This document shows positions 9,041 to 17,947 of a DNA stretch of 63,563 nucleotides, in pieces (the stretch's first letter is position 1; every line of letters starts with the position of its first letter). Source of the DNA: GCA-2786165 sp964625775 (GTDB lineage Bacteria > Pseudomonadota > Gammaproteobacteria > Legionellales > Legionellaceae); assembly GCA_964625775.1 (NCBI GenBank), contig CAZVEH010000006.1, positions 1 through 63,563 of the forward strand, given 5' to 3'. The notes below the pieces were generated by a model that worked only from the letters and a program-made list of their open reading frames with translations, had not been told where the DNA came from and did no database searches. The position numbers and the translations under genes were made by a program.

Positions 9041-9934
9041 TTATACAGAATAGTAATGCGCGGTTGTTGCATCCACTGGCATTTCACCCTCTGCGTTTTT
9101 CATAATTTGCCTTTCTCTCTGTGCAGCAATAGCGGGGGTATCAGGACGCAGGGCTAACCATTGCTGGCGAGCTGCACGCAAAACTCTCGGCAATATCGCT
9201 CTATCCAACATAGACGGTGCCGGCGGCAAAATCGCATCTCGTGGATAATCGCGATTGTCAATCGTCGCTACAACATCCGCATATCCCAGATTATCACTGT
9301 CATAAACATGAATGTAATCGCCTTGGGAGTGTCGCATCTTCACCTTTGTTGTTTTAGAAAAAAAACAACAAAGAAACTCGTGGGTCAACACCTTGTAAGA
9401 CCGCTCAGCTGTTCGGAGCAGCGGATCGAATTTAACCAGATTAATGGTATCCGCATCACCATAGACCAAGTAGATCGAACCCACAAAAGAACACGCCGCA
9501 ATCATGTCACACTCATCGTCAGGAGAGAGGGATAAATAAACGCTGTCTGTTGATGTCGCATGTACCTTCTTACTTCGAATTTGACAGGGCAGGTCTTCAA
9601 CCCTTAAAGGCAAATCAAGAGTCGCGGTCTCGCCACCCAGAAGCGTCAGACATCTTGCTTCCCAATCGCTGAGCCGAGGCCTGATACCTGTGCAGCTCAT
9701 GACCGTATCAAACAAGCAACCGTTATCATACGAGTAGTGATGACGGTGATCTAACAAATTGATGTCCAACAGGTCAGGGATAGAATCTCCTATTTGCCTG
9801 TGCTTCATCCACACAAGAATCGGCAAACGCTCCAATCTTTTAGGCCTATTTCCCACTATAACCTCAATACTGTTGCATAAATCAAAGATGCGAGGCACGC
9901 TTTCCGGTGTGTGATGGTCGTCCCTATCTTGCAT
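9041..9934 (-). CDS. Hypothetical protein, 297 residues
   Basis: No family is recognised with confidence. The protein is soluble, with no signal peptide or membrane helix, fairly rich in Asp and Cys, and has a run of His/Tyr (HRHHYSYD). A YDNGCLFDTV stretch (Cys73) loosely resembles the catalytic-cysteine block of OTU-type deubiquitinases, but no matching C-terminal histidine motif is evident. It lies between the epimerase gene and ccmC, in the segment that splits the ccm genes. It could be an orphan effector. Confidence 0.6.
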   Translation of the reverse strand: MQDRDDHHTPESVPRIFDLCNSIEVIVGNRPKRLERLPILVWMKHRQIGDSIPDLLDINLLDHRHHYSYDNGCLFDTVMSCTGIRPRLSDWEARCLTLLGGETATLDLPLRVEDLPCQIRSKKVHATSTDSVYLSLSPDDECDMIAACSFVGSIYLVYGDADTINLVKFDPLLRTAERSYKVLTHEFLCCFFSKTTKVKMRHSQGDYIHVYDSDNLGYADVVATIDNRDYPRDAILPPAPSMLDRAILPRVLRAARQQWLALRPDTPAIAAQRERQIMKNAEGEMPVDATTAHYYSV

Positions 9935-9955
9935 GGTATGTTCCTTAATTAAACT

Positions 9956-10876
9956 CTAGGTTCCAAATTCGCGATTCAACGCGCTATGTAAGTCAGGATA
10001 CTGGAATACATATCCCGCATCCAACAGTCGTTTTGGTAAAACGCGCTGTCCTTTGAGCAGTAAGCATTCTCCCATTTCGCCAAATAACCACCGAATCACC
10101 ATTGCCGGCATGTTTAAAAACAGAGGACGGTGCATAGCTTGAGCTAATGTACGCGCAAATTGCGCCTGACTCACAGGCTGTGGAGACGTTAAGTTGAATG
10201 CACCTGATAGCTCGGGTCGTTCGAGTATAAACTGAATGGCATTCACCAAATCATCCATATGAATCCAAGAGATCATTTGCGTGCCATCCCCTATCACGCT
10301 GCCTAAGCCGAAATAGTAACTGAGAAAAAGCTTTTTTAACATGCCGTCCTGTTTTTTTAATACCACACCAAATCTCAAAGTGGTGACAGATACGCCATAG
10401 TCCATCAATGGTTGCAAGGCTGCTTGCCAGCGAATACCGATGTTACTCATCTCATCGCGGGGATGCGCCATATCTATCACAGTATCTTCATCGAATGCAC
10501 CCAGATCACCATTGTCTTGCAACCCATAAATACCCACGGCATTGGCACAGAAAAAACGTGGCTTTGCTCTTTGGCCCATGATCCATTGGCTCAAGGTCTG
10601 ACTGCTATGCACACGCGACTCAATGATCTGTTGTTTAACCGCATCCGTCCATCTTGCTGCAGCAATGTTATGACCAGAAAGATTAATCACCACCGCATAG
10701 TCATGAGGATTTAAAGTGTCTAACTCATGCCACGTACACACCTTTACGCTGTCAGCAAACGCATCGACTAAGGTTTGCTTGTCTCGACCTAAAACTGTAA
10801 TTTGATGGCCTTGTTGTAAGCGTTTAATAAGAGATTTTCCGATAAATCCAGAAGCACCTGCGATCAGAATATTCAT
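9956..10876 (-). CDS. TIGR01777-type NAD-dependent epimerase (YfcH/SDR39U1 family)
   Basis: Atypical extended short-chain dehydrogenase of unknown physiological substrate. It begins with MNILIAGASGFIG, whose glycine-rich loop (GASGFIG, residues 7-13) binds NAD(P). Internal family landmarks include the NLSG motif, the SWIHMDDL stretch and the C-terminal G-E-x-LLKGQRVLPKRL segment. Length 306 residues is normal for the family. It stands alone next to the interposed region between ccmAB and ccmC. Confidence 0.85.
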   Translation of the reverse strand: MNILIAGASGFIGKSLIKRLQQGHQITVLGRDKQTLVDAFADSVKVCTWHELDTLNPHDYAVVINLSGHNIAAARWTDAVKQQIIESRVHSSQTLSQWIMGQRAKPRFFCANAVGIYGLQDNGDLGAFDEDTVIDMAHPRDEMSNIGIRWQAALQPLMDYGVSVTTLRFGVVLKKQDGMLKKLFLSYYFGLGSVIGDGTQMISWIHMDDLVNAIQFILERPELSGAFNLTSPQPVSQAQFARTLAQAMHRPLFLNMPAMVIRWLFGEMGECLLLKGQRVLPKRLLDAGYVFQYPDLHSALNREFGT

Positions 10877-10991
10877 GTTTTCGCCTTATGTGGTTAGAAA
10901 TGGTTGTTCATCTTTTCCGCCTTCCTGGAGCAAGAGCTCTTTCTTTCATATGGGTTAACGGCCACACCTCGAGTTTAGCCATTTTTCCTTA

Positions 10992-11035
10992 AACCGTTCG
11001 CCCTGAGGAGCGTGCGTAGCACGCGTCTCGAAGGG
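10992..11035 (+). repeat. 44-bp palindromic repeat, left copy flanking GIY-YIG gene
   Basis: Begins AACCGTTCGCCCTGAGGAG and contains the inner hairpin CGTGC-GTA-GCACG. A nearly identical copy (42 of 44 bases) lies in opposite orientation at 11639-11682, on the other side of the GIY-YIG gene. A related unit is at 23460-23502. Confidence 0.75.
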
Positions 11036-11062
11036 TTGGATCTTGAACAGAAAACATAAAGA

Positions 11063-11347
11063 CTATTTTTTATTTCGACGAGCCAAGTAGGATAATTTTT
11101 CCCAGTCACCTGAGATAAGAGCCTCCTTCTTTTTTCTACTCCATCCTTGAATTTGTTTTTCGGCCCGCAAGGCCTCGATCCTACTTGGATACTGTTCTGA
11201 ATACGCGAGCTTGGCTGGTAATCTGCTTGCCGTATAACAAGTTCGAAAAACTTTATTGTCATGCTGGTGTAGCCTTAGCTCTAAATTGTCAGTGTGCCCA
11301 GTATAATAACTATTATCACTGCATTGAAGAATATATACCCAAAACAT
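11063..11347 (-). CDS. GIY-YIG nuclease-domain protein (UPF0213/YhbQ-like)
   Basis: Single-domain GIY-YIG protein of 94 residues. The signature is VYILQCSDNSYYTGHTDN, followed by the conserved arginine helix (LELRLHQH), the EALRAEKQIQGWSR segment with the metal-binding glutamate, and a lysine-rich tail. The family cuts or binds DNA, but the role of stand-alone members is not settled. The gene lies between two inverted 44-bp palindromic repeats (10992-11035 and 11639-11682), a setting reminiscent of REP-associated cassettes. Confidence 0.88.
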   Translation of the reverse strand: MFWVYILQCSDNSYYTGHTDNLELRLHQHDNKVFRTCYTASRLPAKLAYSEQYPSRIEALRAEKQIQGWSRKKKEALISGDWEKLSYLARRNKK

Positions 11348-11503
11348 ATGTGGACCCGCCTTTGATTTCCATTACAAAGTGTTGCCTCCTGAGGCTCGCA
11401 TAGGGGCTAGCAAACCCATTATCATGTGTTCCAACAAATAAATACATAGAGTAAGAGCGTTGACAGCGGAGATTTTAGCAGTTTTAGCGGCATTTGCATC
11501 TGA

Positions 11504-11634
11504 ATGTTCACGACCGACATCGAAAAATATTTAAGTCCTACTATTTTTCAAAGTCTGAACATCAGCTTGATTTAGATAAATTCTCGAAAGAAAAAATTGA
11601 TTCTTTGATCTATCAGCTCACTTTAGCCGCTTAG
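11504..11634 (+). pseudogene. Possible frameshifted small-ORF remnant
   Basis: The 415-bp gap between the GIY-YIG gene and the 11763 gene holds a broken coding-like stretch. An ATG at 11504 opens MFTTDIEKYL..., and in another frame the sequence continues as ...LDKFSKEKIDSLIYQLTLAA before a stop at 11634. Joined, it would be a short charged peptide. It may be the tail of a lost gene carried between the inverted repeats, or chance. Confidence 0.2.
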
Positions 11635-11638
11635 AAAG

Positions 11639-11682
11639 CCCTTCGTGACGCGTGCTACACACGCTCCTCAGGGCGAACGGTT
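11639..11682 (-). repeat. 44-bp palindromic repeat, right copy flanking GIY-YIG gene
   Basis: Reverse-orientation copy of 10992-11035 with two mismatches. Together the pair encloses about 690 bp containing the GIY-YIG gene and the broken small frame. Confidence 0.75.
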
Positions 11683-11762
11683 ATAGTGGGGGTGAGCAGG
11701 CATGAATAAAGATTTTTACTGGATTGTCGATATAAGGAAAAATACAGGGAGAAGAGACGGCT

Positions 11763-12416
11763 ATGAATTCTTTAAAAAAATTTATCGATGAACACCCTTT
11801 TTTGGCATGTATAGGATTGATATTGATACTCTCTACTATATTTTTTTGGGCGTTACAATATCTAAATATAGATGAAAACAACAAACATGAGGCCTATCTC
11901 GCCTACTCTGTGCTGGCATTAACAACTTCCTTTATCATCATAATATTAGCTCATTTTAAGTCCAAAGAAGCCATAAAACTATCACGTCTAAATTATTTAT
12001 TACAAATAGATGACCGATGGTCAAATACAGAAAACATTAAAGCACGAGAAATCATCCATAAAATGTTTTTAGACGCTAAAAAATCACATCCTGAATATAA
12101 TCATTACCAAATCGCACCGCTGATTGCGGTGCAAATCAGGGATCTACATGATAATCCAGATAAGATCGAAGACTATATTATCTTAGTCAATTTCGTCGAT
12201 TTTTTAGAAACCATTGGGTATTTATACGAGCAAACCGACCTTACAATAATAGAGGTGCGAGAGTTTTTAGGCAACTCTCTGATTTATTTTTATGAGATTT
12301 TCAGCATCTATATCAGTTACAAACGCCAGATCAAAGACCAATCTCTCTATGATAAATTTGAAAAAATGTATTTAGAAATGAAAAAAATTCAGCAGGATCA
12401 TGCAGAAAAGAACTAA
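11763..12416 (+). CDS. Hypothetical inner-membrane protein (DUF4760-like)
   Basis: 217 residues with two membrane helices near residues 14-33 and 44-64, then a soluble helical cytoplasmic domain with an RWSNTENIKAREIIH segment and a FVDFLETIGYLYEQ stretch. The topology and this pattern resemble the DUF4760 family; the match is from memory and unverified. It is the only plus-strand gene in this region, converging on ccmB with 8 bp between stops. Function unknown. Confidence 0.65.
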   Translation: MNSLKKFIDEHPFLACIGLILILSTIFFWALQYLNIDENNKHEAYLAYSVLALTTSFIIIILAHFKSKEAIKLSRLNYLLQIDDRWSNTENIKAREIIHKMFLDAKKSHPEYNHYQIAPLIAVQIRDLHDNPDKIEDYIILVNFVDFLETIGYLYEQTDLTIIEVREFLGNSLIYFYEIFSIYISYKRQIKDQSLYDKFEKMYLEMKKIQQDHAEKN

Positions 12417-12424
12417 GCAACGCC

Positions 12425-13105
12425 TCAACTCATATTGGCTCGAATCACGCCGGCAATAGCAAACGGTAACGCAGCAACAGCGATACATGACATCGCCAGC
12501 AAACACGCCAAATAACCGCTTACCGCAAGACCGGACATAGCAGCTGTGGTGGTTGCTGAACCTAAAATCATCAAGGGGATAGTCAATGGCAGTAAGACCA
12601 ACCCCATAATCACACCTTTTTGTTGCAAGGCAGTCCCAAAAGCTGCGGCCAATGCACAAAGGAACAGCATCGCTGGCGTGCCGCAGATCAAACTCAACAT
12701 TAAAATTGTCACGCTATACTTGTCCAAACCAAACAAGAGCGCAATCAGGGGACTTAAGCACAGCAGAGGTATCAAAGTTAATATCCAGTGCAGAGTGACT
12801 TTCGCCAAAACCAAGGCACTAACCGGTTGACCTGATACCAACCACAACTCAATCACCCCTTCATCATAATCAGCTTGGAACAAGCGTTCGGCCGACAAGA
12901 GACAGGACAGTAACATCGCAACCCAAACGACCCCCGGCGCAATGATTCGTTCTAATGCGGGATCAGCCGGTAGGGTTAAGGGAAAAAAAATCATGATCAT
13001 GCTGAAAAACACCAGTGAATTGACCCACGATTTTTTTTGTCGGATTTGAGAGCGCCACTCGCGTTGCATATGATGTTGTATCAATTTTGGCAGTGAGATC
13101 AGCAT
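12425..13105 (-). CDS. ccmB: Heme ABC transporter permease CcmB
   Basis: Six-helix membrane subunit of the CcmABC complex that with CcmA drives release of heme-loaded CcmE. The 226-residue length fits the family. It contains the family's EWRSQIRQKK start and the YDEGVIELWL loop. It overlaps ccmA by 7 bp and ends the long rib-pyrG-kdsA-ccmAB run. Confidence 0.92.
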   Translation of the reverse strand: MLISLPKLIQHHMQREWRSQIRQKKSWVNSLVFFSMIMIFFPLTLPADPALERIIAPGVVWVAMLLSCLLSAERLFQADYDEGVIELWLVSGQPVSALVLAKVTLHWILTLIPLLCLSPLIALLFGLDKYSVTILMLSLICGTPAMLFLCALAAAFGTALQQKGVIMGLVLLPLTIPLMILGSATTTAAMSGLAVSGYLACLLAMSCIAVAALPFAIAGVIRANMS

Positions 13106-13725
13106 AAAACATACTCTTCATGCTGATCACCGATCCACGGCAGAGGTTGATGCGAGGTATATACCACTTGCCCGCCAACTGCGATATGCGCTTGTAAAAA
13201 CGACATCAAGATCATGATCCCCGCCTCATCCAAGGCCACCAATGGTTCATCCAACAACCACAATTTTGCTGGTGATAAACGCAAGCGTAACAAAGCCACT
13301 CGGCGTTTTTGCCCTGCAGACAAAAGATGGCACGGCAAGTCTTTCACATCCCATAAAGACAACTGTTGTAACGCTGACTCAACCGTGTGTCGTTCCGGTA
13401 AGGCACACACATCAAATAAACCATGTTCCAATGGCGTCAATGCAGGACTCAACCCACTTTTATGCCCAAGATAAGAGATGTTTTGTTGATACGTCGGTAA
13501 ATCAGTCCAAATATCTTGGTCAGCATAGAGGATATGCCCCGCATCCGGCCTGATCAATCCCGCTAATAATTTCAATAAAGTGGTTTTTCCAGACCCATTG
13601 CGGCCACGAAGATGCAACATGCTACCCGACTGCAGCGCCCAGGTGACCCCGTGTAACAAAGGGTTAGTTCGCTTAGACAAGGTTTGAGCTGGGTAATCGA
13701 AACTTAATTGTTTGACAGAAAGCAT
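13099..13725 (-). CDS. ccmA: Heme ABC transporter ATPase CcmA
   Basis: ATP-binding subunit of CcmAB. It shows Walker A GRNGSGKTTLL (residues ~40-50), signature LSAGQKRR, and Walker B LWLLDEP followed by the H-loop TSHQ. At 208 residues it is the normal compact CcmA. It is separated from ccmC by four unrelated genes. Confidence 0.94.
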   Translation of the reverse strand: MLSVKQLSFDYPAQTLSKRTNPLLHGVTWALQSGSMLHLRGRNGSGKTTLLKLLAGLIRPDAGHILYADQDIWTDLPTYQQNISYLGHKSGLSPALTPLEHGLFDVCALPERHTVESALQQLSLWDVKDLPCHLLSAGQKRRVALLRLRLSPAKLWLLDEPLVALDEAGIMILMSFLQAHIAVGGQVVYTSHQPLPWIGDQHEEYVLC

Positions 13726-13761
13726 GGTGAGCGACCTACGGCACTTTATAATAACACCCTA

Positions 13762-14586
13762 TCACAATTCCCCATGTCGCTTAAACACAGCATCCAGTTC
13801 TATGAGTTGGCTTAATAAAGATTCCATCTTATCCATTGGCCAAGAATTCGGTCCATCGCTTAGGGCTTTATCTGGATTTGGATGAGTTTCCATGAATAAG
13901 CCAGATATGCCAGCCGCAACTGCTGCACGGGCTAACACAGGAATCATATCACGCTGCCCGCCTGAATGAGTGCCCTGCCCTCCGGGCAATTGTACGGAAT
14001 GTGTGGCGTCATAGACCACAGGACATCCTGTATCACGCATGATTTTTAAAGAACGCATGTCAGATACCAAATTATTATAACCAAAGCTCACACCGCGTTC
14101 ACACACCATGATCTGTTCATTGCCCGTTAATTTGGCTTTAGCCACCACATGCTGCATGTCCCAGGGTGCTAAAAATTGGCCTTTTTTAATATTAACAGGT
14201 TTTGATAACGCACAGACATTTTGAATAAAATTGGTTTGTCGACACAAAAATGCAGGTGTTTGTAACACATCCACCACAGAGGCGACTTCTGATAAAGGCG
14301 TATCTTCATGCACATCTGTCAATACAGGCACACCCACTTGGCTTTTGACTTTTTCTAAAATCATCAACCCGCGTTCAACACCAGGACCACGGAAACTGCT
14401 GGCAGACGAACGGTTGGCTTTGTCAAAAGAGGATTTATAAATAAAATGAATCGCCAAACGCTGGCAAAGTTCTTTCAAATAACCCGCGGTCTCAATAGCC
14501 AACTCTTCAGATTCAATCACGCAAGGACCTGCAATCAAAAATAAAGGCGCTTGGATACCAACCTCAAATCCACATATCTTCATCAT
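13762..14586 (-). CDS. kdsA: 2-dehydro-3-deoxyphosphooctonate aldolase (KDO-8-P synthase)
   Basis: Condenses phosphoenolpyruvate with D-arabinose-5-phosphate to KDO-8-phosphate for lipopolysaccharide inner core. The 274-residue TIM barrel carries FLIAGPCVIES near the start, KSSFDKANRSS, and the VYDATHSVQLPGG motif. Its start overlaps the pyrG stop by four bases. Confidence 0.97.
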   Translation of the reverse strand: MMKICGFEVGIQAPLFLIAGPCVIESEELAIETAGYLKELCQRLAIHFIYKSSFDKANRSSASSFRGPGVERGLMILEKVKSQVGVPVLTDVHEDTPLSEVASVVDVLQTPAFLCRQTNFIQNVCALSKPVNIKKGQFLAPWDMQHVVAKAKLTGNEQIMVCERGVSFGYNNLVSDMRSLKIMRDTGCPVVYDATHSVQLPGGQGTHSGGQRDMIPVLARAAVAAGISGLFMETHPNPDKALSDGPNSWPMDKMESLLSQLIELDAVFKRHGEL

Positions 14587-16229
14587 TCGCTCACCTTAAG
14601 AGCAGCAGCATGATGATAGGCACGCGCCGCCATCACAAAGGATAAAAACAAAGGATGACCATCACGCGGCGAAGAAGAAAACTCTGGATGAAACTGACAA
14701 GCCAAAAACCATGGATGGTCGGGCAATTCAATCATTTCTACCAAAGCCCCATCCACAGATCGACCCGAAATACGCATGCCGTGTTGTTGTAATTGCTCGA
14801 CAAAATGTTGATTGATTTCATAACGATGACGATGCCGCTCCAAAATGGTAGGCTGCCCATAAGCACGTGCCGCCATAGAGTCTTGCTCCAAATGACATTG
14901 TTGCGCACCCAAGCGCATGGTACCACCCAAATCAGCATCCGCCTGCCGATGTTCTTTTTGACCATCCGGTGTTTGCCATTCGGTGATCAATCCCACCACA
15001 GGGTAAGGCGTATTTGCATCAAATTCGGTTGAGTTAGCACCCTTTAAGCCCACCACTGTTCGAGCAAACTCAATCACCGCGGTTTGCATCCCCAAACAAA
15101 TGCCTAAAAACGGTATGTGCTGTTCCCGCGCAAAACGAATGGCTTTGATTTTTCCTTCTATCCCTCGGTCTCCAAAACCACCAGGAACCAAAATAGCATC
15201 CAAAGTAGCCAAAGGTGCTGTGCCCTGTTGATCAATGGTATCGGCATCAATATAAATCAAGTTGACCTGGGTTTGCGAATGAATGCCCGCGTGAATCAGT
15301 GATTCATTGATTGATTTGTACGCATCATTGAGCTCAGTATATTTACCCACCAAGCCGACATTTACCGTCATAGTCTTGATGCTTTGTGCCGCGACCACAT
15401 GTTCCCACTCAGATAAATCAGCGGGAGGCGCAGTGACTGATAATTTACGTAATATGATATCGTCTAAATGCTGTTCATGGAGAATCATCGGGATTTGATA
15501 AATGGATTTGGCATCTTGCAGAGAAATCACCCCTTCGCGTTCCACATTCGTAAATAATGCAATTTTACTGCGATCATGCATCGACAAAGGTTGCTCGGAA
15601 CGACAAATGAGAATATCAGGTTGAATCCCAATGGACCGTAACTCTTTGACCGAATGCTGCGTTGGTTTGGTTTTTGTTTCACCAGAAGTGGCAATATAGG
15701 GGACCAACGTCAAATGAACGAAGGCTGTATGAGTAGCACCTAATTCCATGCGCATTTGTCGAATGGCTTCTAAAAAAGGCAACGATTCTATGTCACCAAC
15801 TGTACCACCGATTTCCACCATGGCCAAATCATATCCTTCGGCGCCCAATTTGATACAACGCTTGATTTCATTGGTGATATGCGGAATGACTTGGACAGTT
15901 TTACCTAAATAATCGCCACGTCTTTCTTTTTTAATCACATTTTCGTAAATTTTCCCGGTGGTAAAATTATTCTTTTGCGTCATGGTGGATCGCACAAAAC
16001 GCTCATAATGACCCAAATCCAAATCGGTCTCTGCGCCATCCTGCGTCACGTACACTTCGCCATGTTGTACCGGGCTCATGGTTCCAGGATCCACATTGAT
16101 ATACGGGTCTAGTTTGATCAACGTGATGCGCTGTCCTCGTGCTTCAAGAATCGCCGCCAAAGACGCCGCCGCTATTCCTTTGCCTAGAGAAGAAACAACA
16201 CCGCCCGTAATAAAAATATACTTCGTCAT
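14583..16229 (-). CDS. pyrG: CTP synthase
   Basis: Makes CTP from UTP, ATP and glutamine. The N-terminal synthetase domain opens with KYIFITGGVVSSLGKGI, and the C-terminal class I amidotransferase domain has the nucleophile motif GICLGMQ and a QFHPEF histidine/glutamate block. Length 548 matches the family. It lies between ribH and kdsA; the pyrG-kdsA pairing is common in gammaproteobacteria. Confidence 0.98.
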   Translation of the reverse strand: MTKYIFITGGVVSSLGKGIAAASLAAILEARGQRITLIKLDPYINVDPGTMSPVQHGEVYVTQDGAETDLDLGHYERFVRSTMTQKNNFTTGKIYENVIKKERRGDYLGKTVQVIPHITNEIKRCIKLGAEGYDLAMVEIGGTVGDIESLPFLEAIRQMRMELGATHTAFVHLTLVPYIATSGETKTKPTQHSVKELRSIGIQPDILICRSEQPLSMHDRSKIALFTNVEREGVISLQDAKSIYQIPMILHEQHLDDIILRKLSVTAPPADLSEWEHVVAAQSIKTMTVNVGLVGKYTELNDAYKSINESLIHAGIHSQTQVNLIYIDADTIDQQGTAPLATLDAILVPGGFGDRGIEGKIKAIRFAREQHIPFLGICLGMQTAVIEFARTVVGLKGANSTEFDANTPYPVVGLITEWQTPDGQKEHRQADADLGGTMRLGAQQCHLEQDSMAARAYGQPTILERHRHRYEINQHFVEQLQQHGMRISGRSVDGALVEMIELPDHPWFLACQFHPEFSSSPRDGHPLFLSFVMAARAYHHAAALKVSE

Positions 16230-16241
16230 AGGATCACCAAA

Positions 16242-16727
16242 TTAGTCTGCTTGTTGTGTATCTAATTGTTGTAAAATATCTACCATATCTAATGCTGCAT
16301 TAGCGGCATCTACACCTTTATGTCCGTAGCTCCCACCCACGCGATCCCAAGCTTGGGCATCCGACTCAGTCGTCAGTACTCCAAAAATCACAGGGATATC
16401 ATAAGTCAATGCTATTTTTTGACAACCATGGCTGACTTGTTGGCAGACATAATCATAATGAGTGGTTTCTCCGCGGATAACAGCACCCAAAGCAATGATG
16501 ACACTGTGTCGTTTCGTCAAAGCCAAACGCTGAGCCACCATTGGAATTTCAACGGCGCCAGGCACCGTGATCACCGAAATATTGGATTCGGAAACGCCGC
16601 GTTTCAACAATTGGCCAACGGCGCCGTCTTGTAAAGCTTGAGTCACTTCTCGGTTAAATTCAGACACCACCAATGCAATAGGGATGTCTAAACCCTGTTG
16701 CTCCATCCTGGCTTGAATCATATTCAT
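16242..16727 (-). CDS. ribH: 6,7-dimethyl-8-ribityllumazine synthase
   Basis: Penultimate riboflavin enzyme, joining dihydroxybutanone phosphate with the aminouracil. The 161-residue product has ALVVSEFNRE at the start, the VPGAVEIP substrate loop and the GAVIRGETTHYDYV catalytic segment. It overlaps ribBA by four bases. Confidence 0.97.
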   Translation of the reverse strand: MNMIQARMEQQGLDIPIALVVSEFNREVTQALQDGAVGQLLKRGVSESNISVITVPGAVEIPMVAQRLALTKRHSVIIALGAVIRGETTHYDYVCQQVSHGCQKIALTYDIPVIFGVLTTESDAQAWDRVGGSYGHKGVDAANAALDMVDILQQLDTQQAD

Positions 16728-17947
16728 ATCTTACTCCCATCAGGAATGTCCAGGTAATGACCTAGTTTCGATTGTTTGGTTCTGAGATAGTGTTGATTCT
16801 CCGCGGTAGGTGAGACCAAAACGGGAATACGCTCAGTGACTGTGAGGCCATAACGTTCCATTGCTGCCACTTTAAACGGATTATTGGTGAGCAAGCGAAT
16901 CTTATCCAAACCCAAGTGCTTTAAAATTTGAAAGGCGATCGCATAACTACGATTATCTACCGGTAAACCCAAATGTTCATTGGCCTCCACCGTATCATAG
17001 CCTTCCTCTTGCAAAGAATACGCTTTCAATTTGTTGGCTAATCCCACACCGCGCCCTTCTTGGCGCATATAAACCAACACGCCGCCTTCTGCAGCCAGAA
17101 GTGCCAAAGAAAGCTCCAACTGTTTGCCGCAATCACATTTACACGAGCCGAATATATCGCCTGTGATGCATTCTGAGTGAATACGTACTAGGGGTGGTGC
17201 TTGATCATTAACCTGAGGCTTGGTCAATACAAAATGCTCACAATCGTCCAGTTCATTCTCGAATAAAATCATCGAAAAATCACCATGCCGCTCCAAAGGT
17301 AACCGCGAGGTTGCAACCACAGACACCAAATGTTCATGTAAAATACGATATTCAATCAAATCGCAAACCGATACCAGTAAAATGCCATGCTGTTTAGAAA
17401 ATTTGACCAATTCGTCTCTTCGACTCATGGTGCCATCTTCGTTGATGATTTCGCAAATCACAGCTGCTGGCGTCAATCCGGCCAATTGCACCAAGTCTAC
17501 ACTCCCCTCGGTTTGACCTGCTCTTTTCAACACTCCTTTGGGGTGCGCGCGTAACGGAAACACATGCCCGGGAGAAATAATATCCATCGGACCACTATTT
17601 AAATCGATAGCAACCTGAATTGTTTTTGCGCGATCTTCGGCCGAAATGCCAGTAGTCACGCCCTGAGCGGCTTCGATGGATACCGTAAATGCCGTGCCAT
17701 AAGGGGAGCGATTGGATGACGTCATCATAGGAAGCCCTAAACGATCAATCATAGGTGCTGCCATTGGCAAACACACCAACCCACGGCCAAATCTTGACAT
17801 AAAATTAATACTTTCCGCAGTGGCGTATTGCGCTGCAATCACCAAATCACCTTCATTTTCACGCCCTTCATCGTCGACCAGAATGACCATCTGACCCGAT
17901 TGTATGGCTTGGATTGCTGCTTCAATAGTGCTAAACGGGTTTGTCAT
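16724..17947 (-). CDS. ribBA: Bifunctional DHBP synthase / GTP cyclohydrolase II
   Basis: Two-domain riboflavin enzyme of 407 residues. The N-terminal half (to ~200) is RibB, with the acidic VDDEGRENEGDLV motif. The C-terminal half is RibA, with zinc ligands in CITGDIFGSCKCDCG and the catalytic region MRQEGRGVGLANKL. Both sets of key residues are present, so both activities are expected. It overlaps ribE by 17 bp and ribH by 4 bp. Confidence 0.97.
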   Translation of the reverse strand: MTNPFSTIEAAIQAIQSGQMVILVDDEGRENEGDLVIAAQYATAESINFMSRFGRGLVCLPMAAPMIDRLGLPMMTSSNRSPYGTAFTVSIEAAQGVTTGISAEDRAKTIQVAIDLNSGPMDIISPGHVFPLRAHPKGVLKRAGQTEGSVDLVQLAGLTPAAVICEIINEDGTMSRRDELVKFSKQHGILLVSVCDLIEYRILHEHLVSVVATSRLPLERHGDFSMILFENELDDCEHFVLTKPQVNDQAPPLVRIHSECITGDIFGSCKCDCGKQLELSLALLAAEGGVLVYMRQEGRGVGLANKLKAYSLQEEGYDTVEANEHLGLPVDNRSYAIAFQILKHLGLDKIRLLTNNPFKVAAMERYGLTVTERIPVLVSPTAENQHYLRTKQSKLGHYLDIPDGSKI

